DNA of 64,000 bases from Bradyrhizobium diazoefficiens (GCF_018131185.1 NZ_JAFCJE010000001.1:124001-188000), one strand, 5' to 3'; positions 51,978 through 60,665 are shown, numbered from the stretch's first letter. Notes: generated from the letters alone by a model not told the origin. Numbers and translations are program-made.

Positions 51978-52788
51978 CCGTGCTGGGACACCTGCGAAGG
52001 ACGAGACGACGCGGCGCGTCCGCTTTCGCGGCGCCGGCTTCGTGCCGGCGTCGAGCCGGTTCGGCGGCTGGATCGCGCTCGCCCTCGTCATCGCGATCTG
52101 GCAGGCGGCCGGCAGCGCCGGCCTCGTCAATTCATTGTTTCTGCCGGCGCCATCGGCGATCGCGCGCGCGATCTACCAACTCGCGATCTCGGGCGCGCTC
52201 TGGCAGCACCTGTCGGCGTCGTTGCTGCGTATCGGCATCGGCTGGCTGCTGGGGACCGCGGCGGGCGTCGCCGTCGGCTTCGCCATCGGCTTGTCGCGGC
52301 TCGCGCGCAGCGTCGGCATCACTTTCATCTCGGCGCTGTTCCCGATCCCGAAGATCGCGCTGCTGCCGCTTCTGATACTCTGGCTCGGCATCGGCGAAGA
52401 GCCGAAGGTCGCGACCATTGCCCTCGGGGTGTTCTTCTCGACCGCGATCTCGGTCTATAGCGGCGTCGACGCGGTGCCGCGCAACCTGATCCGCATGGCG
52501 CAGAGCTTCAACGTGCCGTTCGCGACCATCGTGCGCAAGGTGATCTGGCCTGGCGCATTGCCCGCGATCCTCGCAGGCTTCCGCATCACGGCATCGGTCG
52601 CGCTCTTGCTCGTCGTCAGTGCCGAGATGATCGGCGCCCAATACGGCATCGGCGCCTTCGTGCTCCAGGCCGGCAATCTGATGCAGACCGATCAGCTGCT
52701 CGCGGGCGTGGTGATCCTGTCGGTGTTCGGGCTCGCGATCGGCAAGGTGATCGGCTGGCTGGAGACGCGGCTGTTGCACTGGCGGTAG
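51970..52788 (+). CDS. NitT/TauT-family ABC transporter permease
   Basis: 272-aa inner-membrane protein with about six helices and the family EAA-like loop (MAQSFNVPFATIVRKVIWPGALPAILAGFRI). The ATG at 51970 overlaps the ATPase stop by 8 bp. The importer's substrate is unknown; nearby aromatic genes make an aromatic acid possible. Confidence 0.9.
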   Translation: MLDRAGTPAKDETTRRVRFRGAGFVPASSRFGGWIALALVIAIWQAAGSAGLVNSLFLPAPSAIARAIYQLAISGALWQHLSASLLRIGIGWLLGTAAGVAVGFAIGLSRLARSVGITFISALFPIPKIALLPLLILWLGIGEEPKVATIALGVFFSTAISVYSGVDAVPRNLIRMAQSFNVPFATIVRKVIWPGALPAILAGFRITASVALLLVVSAEMIGAQYGIGAFVLQAGNLMQTDQLLAGVVILSVFGLAIGKVIGWLETRLLHWR

Positions 52789-52806
52789 CCAAAATTCACC
52801 GCTGCC

Positions 52807-52892
52807 GTGGTGGGCAAAGCGCGAGCCTGCCCGTCGCCTCATGAGTCGCGAAGACGCGGTCACGGCGCAAGGGCGCCTTTGCCCACCCTACG
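52807..52892. repeat. Intergenic palindromic repeat, family A, copy 4
   Basis: The left arm is GTGGTGGGCAAAGCGCGAG and the right arm CGCCTTTGCCCACCCTAC, separated by a GC-rich middle. It is placed between the convergent permease and gentisate dioxygenase genes. Confidence 0.65.
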
Positions 52893-52898
52893 AGAGCA

Positions 52899-53939
52899 TC
52901 ATGCGTTGCCTCTGTCCTCCCGAAACAAATCCAGCTTCTGCTGGACCGGCCGATCCGAGAAACTGAACAGCACGGCGTCGTCCTCGGCCTCGTGTGTGAC
53001 CCAGTGCCAGCTCGGCACCACGAACAAATCGCGCGGGCCCCATTCGAAGACGGTGTCGCCGATGCGGCTGCGGCCGCGGCCCTCGATCGGGCAGAACACC
53101 GTCGCGTCGGTCGCGCGATAACGCGCGGTCTTGAATCCCTTCGGCAGCAGCTGGATGAAGGTGCCGATCGTCGGCATCGCGAAATCGCCGGTCTCGGGAT
53201 TGCTGAACTTCAGCTTCAGCCCGTGGCAGGCGTCCCATTCCTGGCTCGTCCTCGCCTTCTCCAGCGCTTCACGGGTGTAAGAATAGGGATAGCTGAAGAT
53301 CGGCGAGGTCTTCGACGAACGCTTCACGTCGACCGGCAGCAGATTGTGCCCGTAGCGCGCAAAGCTGTCGCCCGCGGGTTTTGTGATCTTCTGCTGGTCC
53401 TCTTTCGATCCTTCCGCGAAGGAGCAGTCGAAGAACTGCACCAGGGGAATGTCGAGGCCGTCGAGCCAGAACATCGGTTCGCTGGTCTCGTTGGAATGAT
53501 CGTGCCATGTCATCGATGGCGTGATGATGAAATCACCGGGCTCCATCGCGGTACGCTCGCCGTCCACGGCGGTGTGCGCTCCTTTGCCTTCGAGCACGAA
53601 GCGCAGTGCGGACTGGCTGTGGCGATGCGCCGGCGCGACGTCGCCCGGCACCACCATCTGCACGCCGGCATAGAGCGACGTTGTGATCTTGGATTGCCCA
53701 CGCAGGCCCGGGTTCTCCAGCACCAGCACGCGCCGCTCGGCCTCCTTGGCGGTGATGAGCTTGCCGGCTTCAATCATGTAGTCGCGGATGATTTCGAATT
53801 TCCACAGATGAGGCCGGCAGGCGCTCTTCGGCTCCGGCGTGATCAGGTCGCTCATCACCGTCCATAGCGCGGTGAGGTTTTCGCCGTCGATCTTCCTGTA
53901 GAACGCCTCGCGTTCCGGCGTCTTGGTCACGGCTTCCAT
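52899..53939 (-). CDS. Gentisate 1,2-dioxygenase (bicupin)
   Basis: 346 aa, the usual length. It opens the ring of gentisate (2,5-dihydroxybenzoate) to maleylpyruvate using Fe(II). The N-terminal cupin has the metal motif VAPAHRHSQSALRFVLEGKG (His 105 and 107) and MTWHDHSN (His 146 and 148). A second cupin-like half contains DATVFCPIEGRGRSRIGDTVFEW. A strong promoter with the shared box lies upstream (53971-53998). It is divergent from the zeta-class isomerase gene. Confidence 0.9.
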   Translation of the reverse strand: MEAVTKTPEREAFYRKIDGENLTALWTVMSDLITPEPKSACRPHLWKFEIIRDYMIEAGKLITAKEAERRVLVLENPGLRGQSKITTSLYAGVQMVVPGDVAPAHRHSQSALRFVLEGKGAHTAVDGERTAMEPGDFIITPSMTWHDHSNETSEPMFWLDGLDIPLVQFFDCSFAEGSKEDQQKITKPAGDSFARYGHNLLPVDVKRSSKTSPIFSYPYSYTREALEKARTSQEWDACHGLKLKFSNPETGDFAMPTIGTFIQLLPKGFKTARYRATDATVFCPIEGRGRSRIGDTVFEWGPRDLFVVPSWHWVTHEAEDDAVLFSFSDRPVQQKLDLFREDRGNA

Positions 53940-53964
53940 GGTTGCTGCTCCCGATCGTTTGTTG

Positions 53965-53998
53965 ATTGACAGTATACTGACGATCTAGGTAGCGTCAA
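53965..53998 (-). promoter_or_regulatory. Gentisate dioxygenase promoter with shared operator box
   Basis: Read toward the gene, -35 is TTGACG (+ strand 53993-53998) and -10 TATACT (53971-53976), with a 16-bp spacer. The 25-bp box at 53965-53989 covers the -10; it contains GACAGTATACTGAC and ATCTAGG on the + strand. The same box, 23 of 25 identical, lies at 58172-58196. Confidence 0.7.
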
Positions 53999-54026
53999 CG
54001 TAGGGAACGACATACAAGGTCGTCGT

Positions 54027-54060
54027 CATTCCGGGCTCCCGCTTCGCGAGCCCCGGAATG
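54027..54060. repeat. Intergenic palindromic repeat, family B, single hairpin
   Basis: Arms CATTCCGGG-CTC and GAG-CCCCGGAATG around CCGCTTCGC. It lies just upstream of the isomerase start codon, inside its leader. Confidence 0.55.
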
Positions 54061-54081
54061 GACGGAACAAGGGAGGTCTCG

Positions 54082-54714
54082 ATGAAGCTGCACGGCTATT
54101 TCCGCTCCAGCGCCGCTTATCGCGTGCGGATAGCGCTGAATCTCAAAGGTCTCGGCGCCGAGCATCTGCCGCATCATCTTCGCAAGGGCGAGCAATGCGC
54201 GCCCGCCTATCTCGCCATCAACCCGCAAGGCCTGGTGCCAGCGTTGGAGAGCGATGCGGGGACAGTGCTGACCCAATCGGTGGCGATAATCGAATGGCTC
54301 GACGAGACGCACCCCAATCCGCCGCTGCTGCCGAAGGATCCGCTGCAGCGCGCCAAGGTGCGGGCGTTTGCGCTGGCGATCGCCTGCGACACCCATCCGG
54401 TGCAGAACCTGAAGGTGCTGGCGCGGCTGCGCGAACTCGGTTTGCCCGAGGAGAAGGTCCAGGACTGGGCGGCGTGGGTCAACCGCGAGGGGCTGTCGGC
54501 CTGCGAAACGTTGATCAAGGATGAGCCGGGACCGTTCTGCTTCGGCGCTGCGCCGACGCTGGCCGATCTCTGCCTGGTGCCGCAGCTCGCCAATGCGCGT
54601 CGCTTCGGTGTCGACGTCTCCGCATATCCGCGCCTGCTGAAGGCGGAAGCTGTCGCCAAGGCGCTGCCGGCCTTCATCGAAGCCGCACCGGAGAAGCAGC
54701 CCGATGCCGAGTAA
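54082..54714 (+). CDS. Zeta-class GST: maleylpyruvate/maleylacetoacetate isomerase
   Basis: 210 aa. It has the zeta-class signature YFRSSAAYRVRIALNLKGL and a C-terminal GST domain. In a gentisate pathway this type isomerises maleylpyruvate to fumarylpyruvate; the alternative substrate is maleylacetoacetate. GGGAGG precedes the ATG at 54082. The gene is divergent from the gentisate dioxygenase and overlaps the MarR start by 11 bp. Confidence 0.88.
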   Translation: MKLHGYFRSSAAYRVRIALNLKGLGAEHLPHHLRKGEQCAPAYLAINPQGLVPALESDAGTVLTQSVAIIEWLDETHPNPPLLPKDPLQRAKVRAFALAIACDTHPVQNLKVLARLRELGLPEEKVQDWAAWVNREGLSACETLIKDEPGPFCFGAAPTLADLCLVPQLANARRFGVDVSAYPRLLKAEAVAKALPAFIEAAPEKQPDAE

Positions 54715-55216
54715 GCCGTCCCCTCCGATCACGATCGACGCAGTCTATGCCGCGCCGGGCTATCTGTTCCGGCGCATGCAGCAGATCGCGGTCTCGATCT
54801 TCATGGAGGAGTGCAAGGCGTTCGACCTGACGCCGGTGCAATATGCGGCGCTGATCGCGATCCACACCCACCCCGGCATCGACGCGACGCGGCTGTCGGC
54901 GGTCATCGCCTTCGACCGCTCGACGCTCGGCAGCGTGATCGAGCGGCTACAAGCCAAGGATTTTGTCGAGCGCAGGCCTGCGCCCGAGGACAAGCGGATC
55001 AAGCTGCTCTACCTGACGAAGGCGGGCGCGGCGATCCTGCGCGAGATCATCCCCGCCGTCGAGCGCGCTCAGGCGCGCATGCTGGAGCCGCTGAAGCCGG
55101 CAGACCGCAAGACGCTGATGGGTCTGCTCGTGCAGCTCGTCGACCTCAACAACGAGGCCTCACGCGTGCCGTTGCGGGCGGAGGATGCGCTGGAGCATCT
55201 GGGCAAGGCGGGGTGA
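54704..55216 (+). CDS. MarR-family transcriptional regulator
   Basis: 170 aa. Winged helix: TPVQYAALIAIHTHPGIDATRLSAVIAFDRSTLGSVIERLQAKDFVERRPAPEDKRIKLLYLT. It is translationally coupled to the isomerase gene. It lies between two transcription units that carry the same promoter box and is the natural candidate to bind it, releasing on an aromatic acid or its CoA ester. Confidence 0.9.
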   Translation: MPSKPSPPITIDAVYAAPGYLFRRMQQIAVSIFMEECKAFDLTPVQYAALIAIHTHPGIDATRLSAVIAFDRSTLGSVIERLQAKDFVERRPAPEDKRIKLLYLTKAGAAILREIIPAVERAQARMLEPLKPADRKTLMGLLVQLVDLNNEASRVPLRAEDALEHLGKAG

Positions 55217-55251
55217 GGGGCGGCGCCACGACAACAGCGCAGAGCTCAACT

Positions 55252-55382
55252 GTCGTCCCGGACAAGCGAAGCGCAGATCCGGACCCATACGCCGCAGCAA
55301 TAGTTGGCGAAGAAAGGCAATGATCATCTCGCGCGACAACCACCGCTGCGGCGTATGGGTCCCCGCGTTCGCGGGGACGACA
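55252..55382. repeat. Composite intergenic palindromic repeat, family B (hairpin Y left, hairpin X right)
   Basis: The left hairpin is CCGGACAAGCGAAGCGCAGA-TCCGG, followed by ACCCATACGCCGCAG. The right mirrors it as CTGCGGCGTATGGGT, then CCCCGCGTTCGCGGGG. This is the reverse orientation of the element at 18574-18712. It lies between the convergent MarR and ligase genes. Confidence 0.7.
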
Positions 55383-55407
55383 CCGAGACTGTGGTGGCGC
55401 CGTCCCC

Positions 55408-57021
55408 TCACATCCTCAACAACGCCTGCCGATCAATCTTCCCCGTGCCGGTTTTCGGCAGCTCGTCGGTGAAGATCACCTCGCGCGGATATTTGTAGGG
55501 CAGCAGCTTGCCCTTCACATAGTCCTGCAGCCGCCGCGTCGCGTCACCAGGGTTAACGGTGCGGTTGTTCATCACCACGACCGCCTTCAGCGTCATCCGG
55601 CGGTCCGGCAGCTCGGCGGCGAACACCGCGCATTCGCGGACCTCGGGGTGGTCGGCGAGGCAGAGCTCGACCTCGAGAGGATAGACCCACTGGCCCGAGA
55701 TTTTGATGAGATCATCGGCGCGGCCGCGGAAGAAGTGGAAGCCATCGGCATCCCTCACAAAACGGTCGCCGGTGTAGATCCACCCTCCCTCGCGGATGGT
55801 CTCTGCGGATTTGTCCGGCCGGTTCCAGTACAGCGGCGTGTTGGAATCGCCGCGCACCCACAAGATGCCTTCCTCGTTGTCGGCGACGTCGCGGCCGTCC
55901 TTGTCGCGGAGCGCGACCTCGTAGCCGGGGACGCGCAGGCCCGCCGCGCCAAGCTTCTTCTGCTCGGGCCGGTTCGAGAGATAGATGTGCAGCACCTCGG
56001 TCGAGCCGAGGCCTTCGACGATTTCGAGGCCGGTGAGCGTCTTCCAGCCGTTGAACACCTCGGCTGATAGCACCTCGGCCGCGGAGAGCGCCATGCGCAA
56101 TGACGAGAAGTCGGTCTTGTCTGCGCCGTCAGCCTTGGTCAGCGACGTATAGAGCGTCGGCAGGCCGAAGAAGACCGTCGGCCTGTACTGCGCGATCGCG
56201 GCAAAGATCGAGGCGGGCTTCGGCTGGCCCGGAAGCAGCAGTGTCGCCGCGCCCGCAGAGAACGGGAAAGTAACGGAATTGCCGAAGCCGTAGGCGAAGA
56301 AGATTTTCGGCACGGAAAAGCAGATGTCGTCAGGCGTCAGCTTCAGCACGCTCTGCGCAAAGGCGGCTTCGCTATAGGCCATGTCGTGCTGGAGATGCAC
56401 GATGCCCTTGGGCCGTCCGGTCGACCCCGAGGAATACATCCAGAACGCCATCTCGTCGCGGTGCGTGGGCGCTTCGGCCAACTCGGCCGGGAACTGTGCG
56501 AGCCAGTTTGCCGCCGCAACCGCTTTCGGTGCCGCATGATCACGCACCTCGCCATTGACGACGATCAGCGTGCGCAGGCCTGTCTCCTTGCACGCCTCGG
56601 CATTGAAGCGCGCCGCGAACTCGGCATCCGCCACGGCAACGCTCGCGCCGGAATCGGCGAGATAGAATTGCAGCAGATCCGGCGGCGTCAGCGTGTTGAT
56701 CAGGAGCGGCACGAAGCCGGCGCGCACCGCACCGAAGAAGGCGGCCGGATAGGCCGGGGTGTCGTCCAGGAACAGGAGCACGCGGTCGCCGCGCGTGAGG
56801 CCGAGTGATGCAAAGCCGTTGCCCCAGCGGCAAGCCTCCGCGCAGAGCTGCGCATAGGTCCGCGTGCCCGCGGGACCCAACAGCGCGATCTTGTCGCCGC
56901 GGCCCTTGGCGAGATTGTCGAACAGCACGCGGCTGGCGTTGTAGGTTTGCGGAACGGCAAAGCCGATCTCGCGAGCCCCCTCGCTGTCGGCGGGCACCTG
57001 GTCGCGAATCTCGTTGCTCAT
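55408..57021 (-). CDS. Benzoate-CoA ligase family aryl-CoA ligase
   Basis: 537 aa. Motifs are MYSSGSTGRPKGIVHLQHDM, SAAEVLSAEVF, LGSTEVLHIYLSN, the hinge RADDLIKISGQWVYPLEVE and the catalytic Lys in KTGTGKIDRQAL. This matches the benzoate/4-hydroxybenzoate-CoA ligase family. The start overlaps the stop of the FAD hydroxylase (4 bp), so both are made together, and the substrate is probably a hydroxy- or amino-benzoate. Confidence 0.9.
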   Translation of the reverse strand: MSNEIRDQVPADSEGAREIGFAVPQTYNASRVLFDNLAKGRGDKIALLGPAGTRTYAQLCAEACRWGNGFASLGLTRGDRVLLFLDDTPAYPAAFFGAVRAGFVPLLINTLTPPDLLQFYLADSGASVAVADAEFAARFNAEACKETGLRTLIVVNGEVRDHAAPKAVAAANWLAQFPAELAEAPTHRDEMAFWMYSSGSTGRPKGIVHLQHDMAYSEAAFAQSVLKLTPDDICFSVPKIFFAYGFGNSVTFPFSAGAATLLLPGQPKPASIFAAIAQYRPTVFFGLPTLYTSLTKADGADKTDFSSLRMALSAAEVLSAEVFNGWKTLTGLEIVEGLGSTEVLHIYLSNRPEQKKLGAAGLRVPGYEVALRDKDGRDVADNEEGILWVRGDSNTPLYWNRPDKSAETIREGGWIYTGDRFVRDADGFHFFRGRADDLIKISGQWVYPLEVELCLADHPEVRECAVFAAELPDRRMTLKAVVVMNNRTVNPGDATRRLQDYVKGKLLPYKYPREVIFTDELPKTGTGKIDRQALLRM

Positions 57022-58157
57022 GCCTCGTCTCCGCCGTTCCTGGCCGCCTCGTAGCGGGCCATGAAGCCCGGCGACATCGCGCGCAGCCGGGAATCGTCGA
57101 TCCGGCCGGAGCGGGTAATGTAGCTGTAGGCGAAGTCCATCAAGTCGAGCTGCATGTGCTGGGCGAAATGCTCGTACCAGAACGCGCTGGTGCGCGCGGC
57201 ATTGACGAGCTTCTGCACAATCGGTTTTCGCGCGGCCTGGTAGCGATGCAGGGCCGTGGCAAGATGCGCATCCGATTCCAGCGCCTTGACCAACGCAATG
57301 GCGTCCTCGATCGCAAGCCGCGTGCCCGAACCGATCGAGAAATGCGCGGAATGCAGGGCGTCGCCGAGCAGCACCATGTTCTTGAACGACCAGTGCTCGT
57401 TCCAGACCCAGGGAAAGTTACGCCAGACCGATTTGTTGGAGACGAGGCAATGGCCGCCGAGCGTATCGGCGAATACCTCCTCGCAGACGCCCTTGGACTG
57501 CTCGACGTCCTTGTAGGCGAAGCCGTAGGCCTGCCAGGTTGCATGGTCGCATTCGACCAGAAAGGTGCTCATGGCCGGCGAGTAACGGTAATGATGGGCG
57601 TTGAAGGCGCCGCGGTCGGTCTTCACGAAGGTCTGCGACAGCGTGTCGAACCGCTTCGAGGTGCCGTACCAGACGAACTTGTTGGAGGAGTAGGACAGCG
57701 AGGTGCCGAAATCGCCCTCATAGGCGCGGCGCACCAGCGAGTTCAGCCCGTCCGCGGCGACGATCAGATCGTGCCCGTTGAGCTGGTCGATGGCGTGGAC
57801 CGGCGTATCGAAGCGCGGCGTGACGCCGACGTCGAGCGCGCGCTGCTGCAGGAATCTCAGGAGCTCGAGCCGCCCGATCGAGGAGAAGCCGACCCCGTCG
57901 ATGGCGACGCTGTCGCCGCCGAGGTTCAGCGTGATGTTCTCCCAGCTCTCCATATGCGGCGCGATCGCATCGACGGTTTCGGGGTCGTCGGCGCGCAGGA
58001 ATTCAAGGGCCTGGTCGGAGAACACGACGCCAAAGCCCCAGGTCGCGTCGGCCGGGTTCTGTTCGAACAGGTCGACCTGATCCTCAGGGTGACGCTTCTT
58101 CCAGAGATAGGCAAAGTAGAGCCCACCGGGCCCCCCGCCAATCACGGCGATCCGCAA
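57018..58157 (-). CDS. FAD-dependent aryl-CoA monooxygenase (salicylyl-CoA 5-hydroxylase-like)
   Basis: 379 aa. The FAD motif GGGPGGLYFAYLWKKRHPEDQVDLFEQN is at the N-terminus, and the second FAD motif GDALHSAHFSIGSGTRLAIEDA in the C-terminal half. The sequence is like the monooxygenase half of 2-aminobenzoyl-CoA monooxygenase/reductase and like salicylyl-CoA 5-hydroxylase, both acting on CoA thioesters. With ligase and gentisate dioxygenase nearby, the likely product is gentisyl-CoA. The ring position hydroxylated is not decided. Confidence 0.86.
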   Translation of the reverse strand: MRIAVIGGGPGGLYFAYLWKKRHPEDQVDLFEQNPADATWGFGVVFSDQALEFLRADDPETVDAIAPHMESWENITLNLGGDSVAIDGVGFSSIGRLELLRFLQQRALDVGVTPRFDTPVHAIDQLNGHDLIVAADGLNSLVRRAYEGDFGTSLSYSSNKFVWYGTSKRFDTLSQTFVKTDRGAFNAHHYRYSPAMSTFLVECDHATWQAYGFAYKDVEQSKGVCEEVFADTLGGHCLVSNKSVWRNFPWVWNEHWSFKNMVLLGDALHSAHFSIGSGTRLAIEDAIALVKALESDAHLATALHRYQAARKPIVQKLVNAARTSAFWYEHFAQHMQLDLMDFAYSYITRSGRIDDSRLRAMSPGFMARYEAARNGGDEA

Positions 58158-58171
58158 CGTCTGCCTCCCTA

Positions 58172-58205
58172 ATTGACAGTATACTTACTATCTAGGGGTA
58201 GACTA
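58172..58205 (-). promoter_or_regulatory. Hydroxylase-ligase promoter with shared operator box
   Basis: Read toward the gene, -10 is TATACT (+ strand 58178-58183) and a weaker -35 TAGTCT (58200-58205), with a 16-bp spacer. The 25-bp box (58172-58196) matches the gentisate dioxygenase promoter box at 23 of 25 positions, differing at two G/T sites. It begins 15 bp upstream of the hydroxylase start codon. Confidence 0.65.
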
Positions 58206-58348
58206 ATGTGCTCCGGCGTCCTGCGCCAGCGGAATTATCCGCCGGGCGCCGGTCCGCCGAAACTCATCATTCGGACACACGTTTTGCGCGCATCCGAACC
58301 GTCAGGCCGGAATCATAGCCAAACCGCGTCGGCTTGGCTATTCGCGCA

Positions 58349-58564
58349 TCAGACGCAGCGCTTCACATAGACCCCGTTCACCAGCACCCTGGTGCAGCGG
58401 ACCACCGGAACCGGCTTGCGAACCACGACGGCCGCGTTCGGCCCGGCGCAGCCGGCGCGAACGACGCCGCGGGCGCACACCACCGCGTTGGCATCGGCGG
58501 CCTCGAAGGTCATGGTGGCTGCGAAGGCGAGGAACGCAGAAGCAACGAGCAGCAATGAACGCAT
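58349..58564 (-). CDS. Small secreted Cys protein, unknown function
   Basis: 71 aa from an ATG at 58564, preceded by AGGGAGAA. A signal peptide (LLLVASAFLAFAATMTFEAADA) is followed by about 40 residues with four cysteines and the closing VRCTRVLVNGVYVKRCV. No named domain was recognised. Confidence 0.65.
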   Translation of the reverse strand: MRSLLLVASAFLAFAATMTFEAADANAVVCARGVVRAGCAGPNAAVVVRKPVPVVRCTRVLVNGVYVKRCV

Positions 58565-58693
58565 GTTGTTCTCCCTGGGCTTGTCGTGGTCGAAACTGCG
58601 CCTGAAGAAAATTATCCGTGTCAGTGTGCGAGCATCCGATCGCGCACGTCGCAATTCATCTCCGTGCTGCGGACGTCCATCATCCGCCTCGTC

Positions 58694-59518
58694 TTACCTC
58701 GCCGCGAACGGCGCGAGCACGTCCCTGCAGGCCGGCGAGAGCGATGTCGCCCGGTTGGAAATGCATTGGATGATCCGGCCGCCGCCGGGCGCCACGCCGG
58801 CGCAGAGGGTGCGGATGTCTGCGCCGCAAGCCGACCGCGCGATGAAGAGCTCTTCGCGCGGGAGCAATGGCCGCAGCACGATGGCGGCCGGTGCCGCGGC
58901 AGGCGCCGCCGCGGCGGCCGGTGCAGCACCCGAAGCGGGCGCCGTCGCTGCCGCTCCGCCACCGAAAGCCGCATCCACGGCCTTGGCGCAGCCGGCCGAC
59001 ACCTTCGCCTTGTTCTTCTCCAGGCATTCGATCGCGGGCGCGCCGCCGGGCGGCACGCTGGCGCAGACCTTCGGATAGTCCCCGCGGCAGGCGCTCTTGA
59101 TCGCCGAAACCTGCGCGGGGCTCGGCTGCTTTGCTGCTGCTGCCTTGGGCGCGGCCGCTGCAGCCGGTTTGGCCGCCGGCTCGGCGGCGGGCGCCGCTTC
59201 CGTTTTGGCCGGCTCGGATTTGGCCGGCTCGGATTTGGCGGGCGCCGCTTCGGTCTTCGGCGCGGCAGCCGGCTCGACCGCGCGAACCGCAGCCTGGCAC
59301 CCCGACGACAGGCTCGACATGTTCTTGGCGAGGCATTGAACCGCCTCCACGCCGCCGGGCGTCACGCTCGAGCAATGCGCCATGAAGTCCGAGCGGCATG
59401 AGGACCGGATGGCGCTCTTCTGCGCCTCGGTCTGCGCGAGCGCTCCTGTTGCAGTTGCGAAAAGCGCCGTCGCCAGCAACGCCGTGCGCGCCGATGCATG
59501 CTTCAACGTGTTGAACAT
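58694..59518 (-). CDS. Secreted protein with three cysteine-rich repeats
   Basis: 274 aa with a signal peptide (LLATALFATATGALAQ). Three copies of a roughly 40-residue four-Cys unit occur at about 38-77, 140-180 and 228-267, matching the Golgi-type cysteine-rich repeat pattern: CRSDFMAHCSSVTPGG, CRGDYPKVCASVPPGG and CGADIRTLCAGVAPGG, each followed by CL/CI..N and ..LS.C. An Ala/Pro/Lys-rich linker separates units 1 and 2, including a tandem KSEPAKSEPAK. Function is unknown; a periplasmic structural or binding role is possible. Confidence 0.8.
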   Translation of the reverse strand: MFNTLKHASARTALLATALFATATGALAQTEAQKSAIRSSCRSDFMAHCSSVTPGGVEAVQCLAKNMSSLSSGCQAAVRAVEPAAAPKTEAAPAKSEPAKSEPAKTEAAPAAEPAAKPAAAAAPKAAAAKQPSPAQVSAIKSACRGDYPKVCASVPPGGAPAIECLEKNKAKVSAGCAKAVDAAFGGGAAATAPASGAAPAAAAAPAAAPAAIVLRPLLPREELFIARSACGADIRTLCAGVAPGGGRIIQCISNRATSLSPACRDVLAPFAAR

Positions 59519-59663
59519 CTGATGATTTCCCGCCCCATCGGTAGCGCCGATGATTCTCTAAAATGCAGTGCAATCGCAATTGTCGCGAGTGGCGCCTCGC
59601 ATGCGGCATCATTCGCCGCTTTGGCGCCACCCGCAAGTCAATTATGCCGGTGCAATTGCGCCG

Positions 59664-60665
59664 TCAGAGCTTGACCATGCGCTTGCCGCGGTTCTCGCCA
59701 GCAAGCAATCCGATCAGTGCTTTCGGTGTGTTCTCGAGGCCGTCGAGAATGTCCTCCTGCACCTTGAGCTTGCCGGATTTCACCCAGGCCTGGAGATCGG
59801 CGAGTGCGCGCTCGCTGTCCTTCATGTAGTCCATCACGATGAAGCCCTGCATGACTAGCCGCTTCACCACGATCAGGCCGGGCACGCCGCGCGGGCCATG
59901 TGCGGCAGGCGCGCCGTCATATTGCGAGATCGCGCCGCAGCAGGCGATGCGGCCGTAATTGTTCATCTGTGGCAGGCAGGCCTCCAGAATGTCGCCGCCG
60001 ACATTGTCGAAATAAACGTCGATGCCTTTCGGCGCCGCTGCGCGCAACGCCTTGAACACCGCGCCGTCCTTGTAGTCGACGGCGGCATCGAAGCCGAGCG
60101 TGGAGGTCAGCCAGTTGCATTTGTCCGCGCCGCCGGCGATGCCGACCACGCGGCATCCCTTGATCTTGGCGATCTGTCCGACGATCGAGCCGACCGAGCC
60201 TGCGGCCGCGGAGACCACGACCGTCTCGCCCTCCCTGGGCTTGCCGATCTCCAGCAGGCCGAAATATGCGGTGAGGCCGGCGATGCCGAACACGCTGAGC
60301 AGGTGCGTCATTGGCTCGAGCTTCGGCATCTTGGTGAGATGCTTTGCAGCCACGGCGGCAAATTCCTGCCAGCCGGTGTCGCCGAACACGATGTCGCCGG
60401 CGGCCAGATCCGGCGCCTTCGAGCTGACGACCTCGGCAATGGCGCCACCGGCCATCACGCTGTTGGCCTCGACTGCGGAGCGGTAGGTCGCGCCATGCAT
60501 CCAGGCGCGGTTGGCCGCGTCGAGCGAGATGTAGCGCACGCGCAGCAGGGCCTCACCGTCTTTCGGCTCCGGCATCGCGCCCTCGACCATCTTGAAATGT
60601 TCGGGACCGAGCTTGCCGCTGGGCTTTTCCACCAGCAGAATCTGGCGATTGATGTTGCCGCTCAT
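59664..60665 (-). CDS. NADP-dependent medium-chain oxidoreductase (prostaglandin-reductase-like)
   Basis: 333 aa, zinc-independent MDR fold of the leukotriene B4 dehydrogenase/CurA branch. N-terminal NINRQILLVEKPSGKLGPEHF, cofactor site VVVSAAAGSVGSIVGQIAKIKGCRVVGIAGGADKC, and the family YFDNVGGDILEACLPQMNNYGRIACCGAIS motif. Members reduce the double bond of enones and other alpha,beta-unsaturated carbonyls. The ATG at 60665 is chosen, 43 codons inside a longer open frame. Confidence 0.9.
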   Translation of the reverse strand: MSGNINRQILLVEKPSGKLGPEHFKMVEGAMPEPKDGEALLRVRYISLDAANRAWMHGATYRSAVEANSVMAGGAIAEVVSSKAPDLAAGDIVFGDTGWQEFAAVAAKHLTKMPKLEPMTHLLSVFGIAGLTAYFGLLEIGKPREGETVVVSAAAGSVGSIVGQIAKIKGCRVVGIAGGADKCNWLTSTLGFDAAVDYKDGAVFKALRAAAPKGIDVYFDNVGGDILEACLPQMNNYGRIACCGAISQYDGAPAAHGPRGVPGLIVVKRLVMQGFIVMDYMKDSERALADLQAWVKSGKLKVQEDILDGLENTPKALIGLLAGENRGKRMVKL

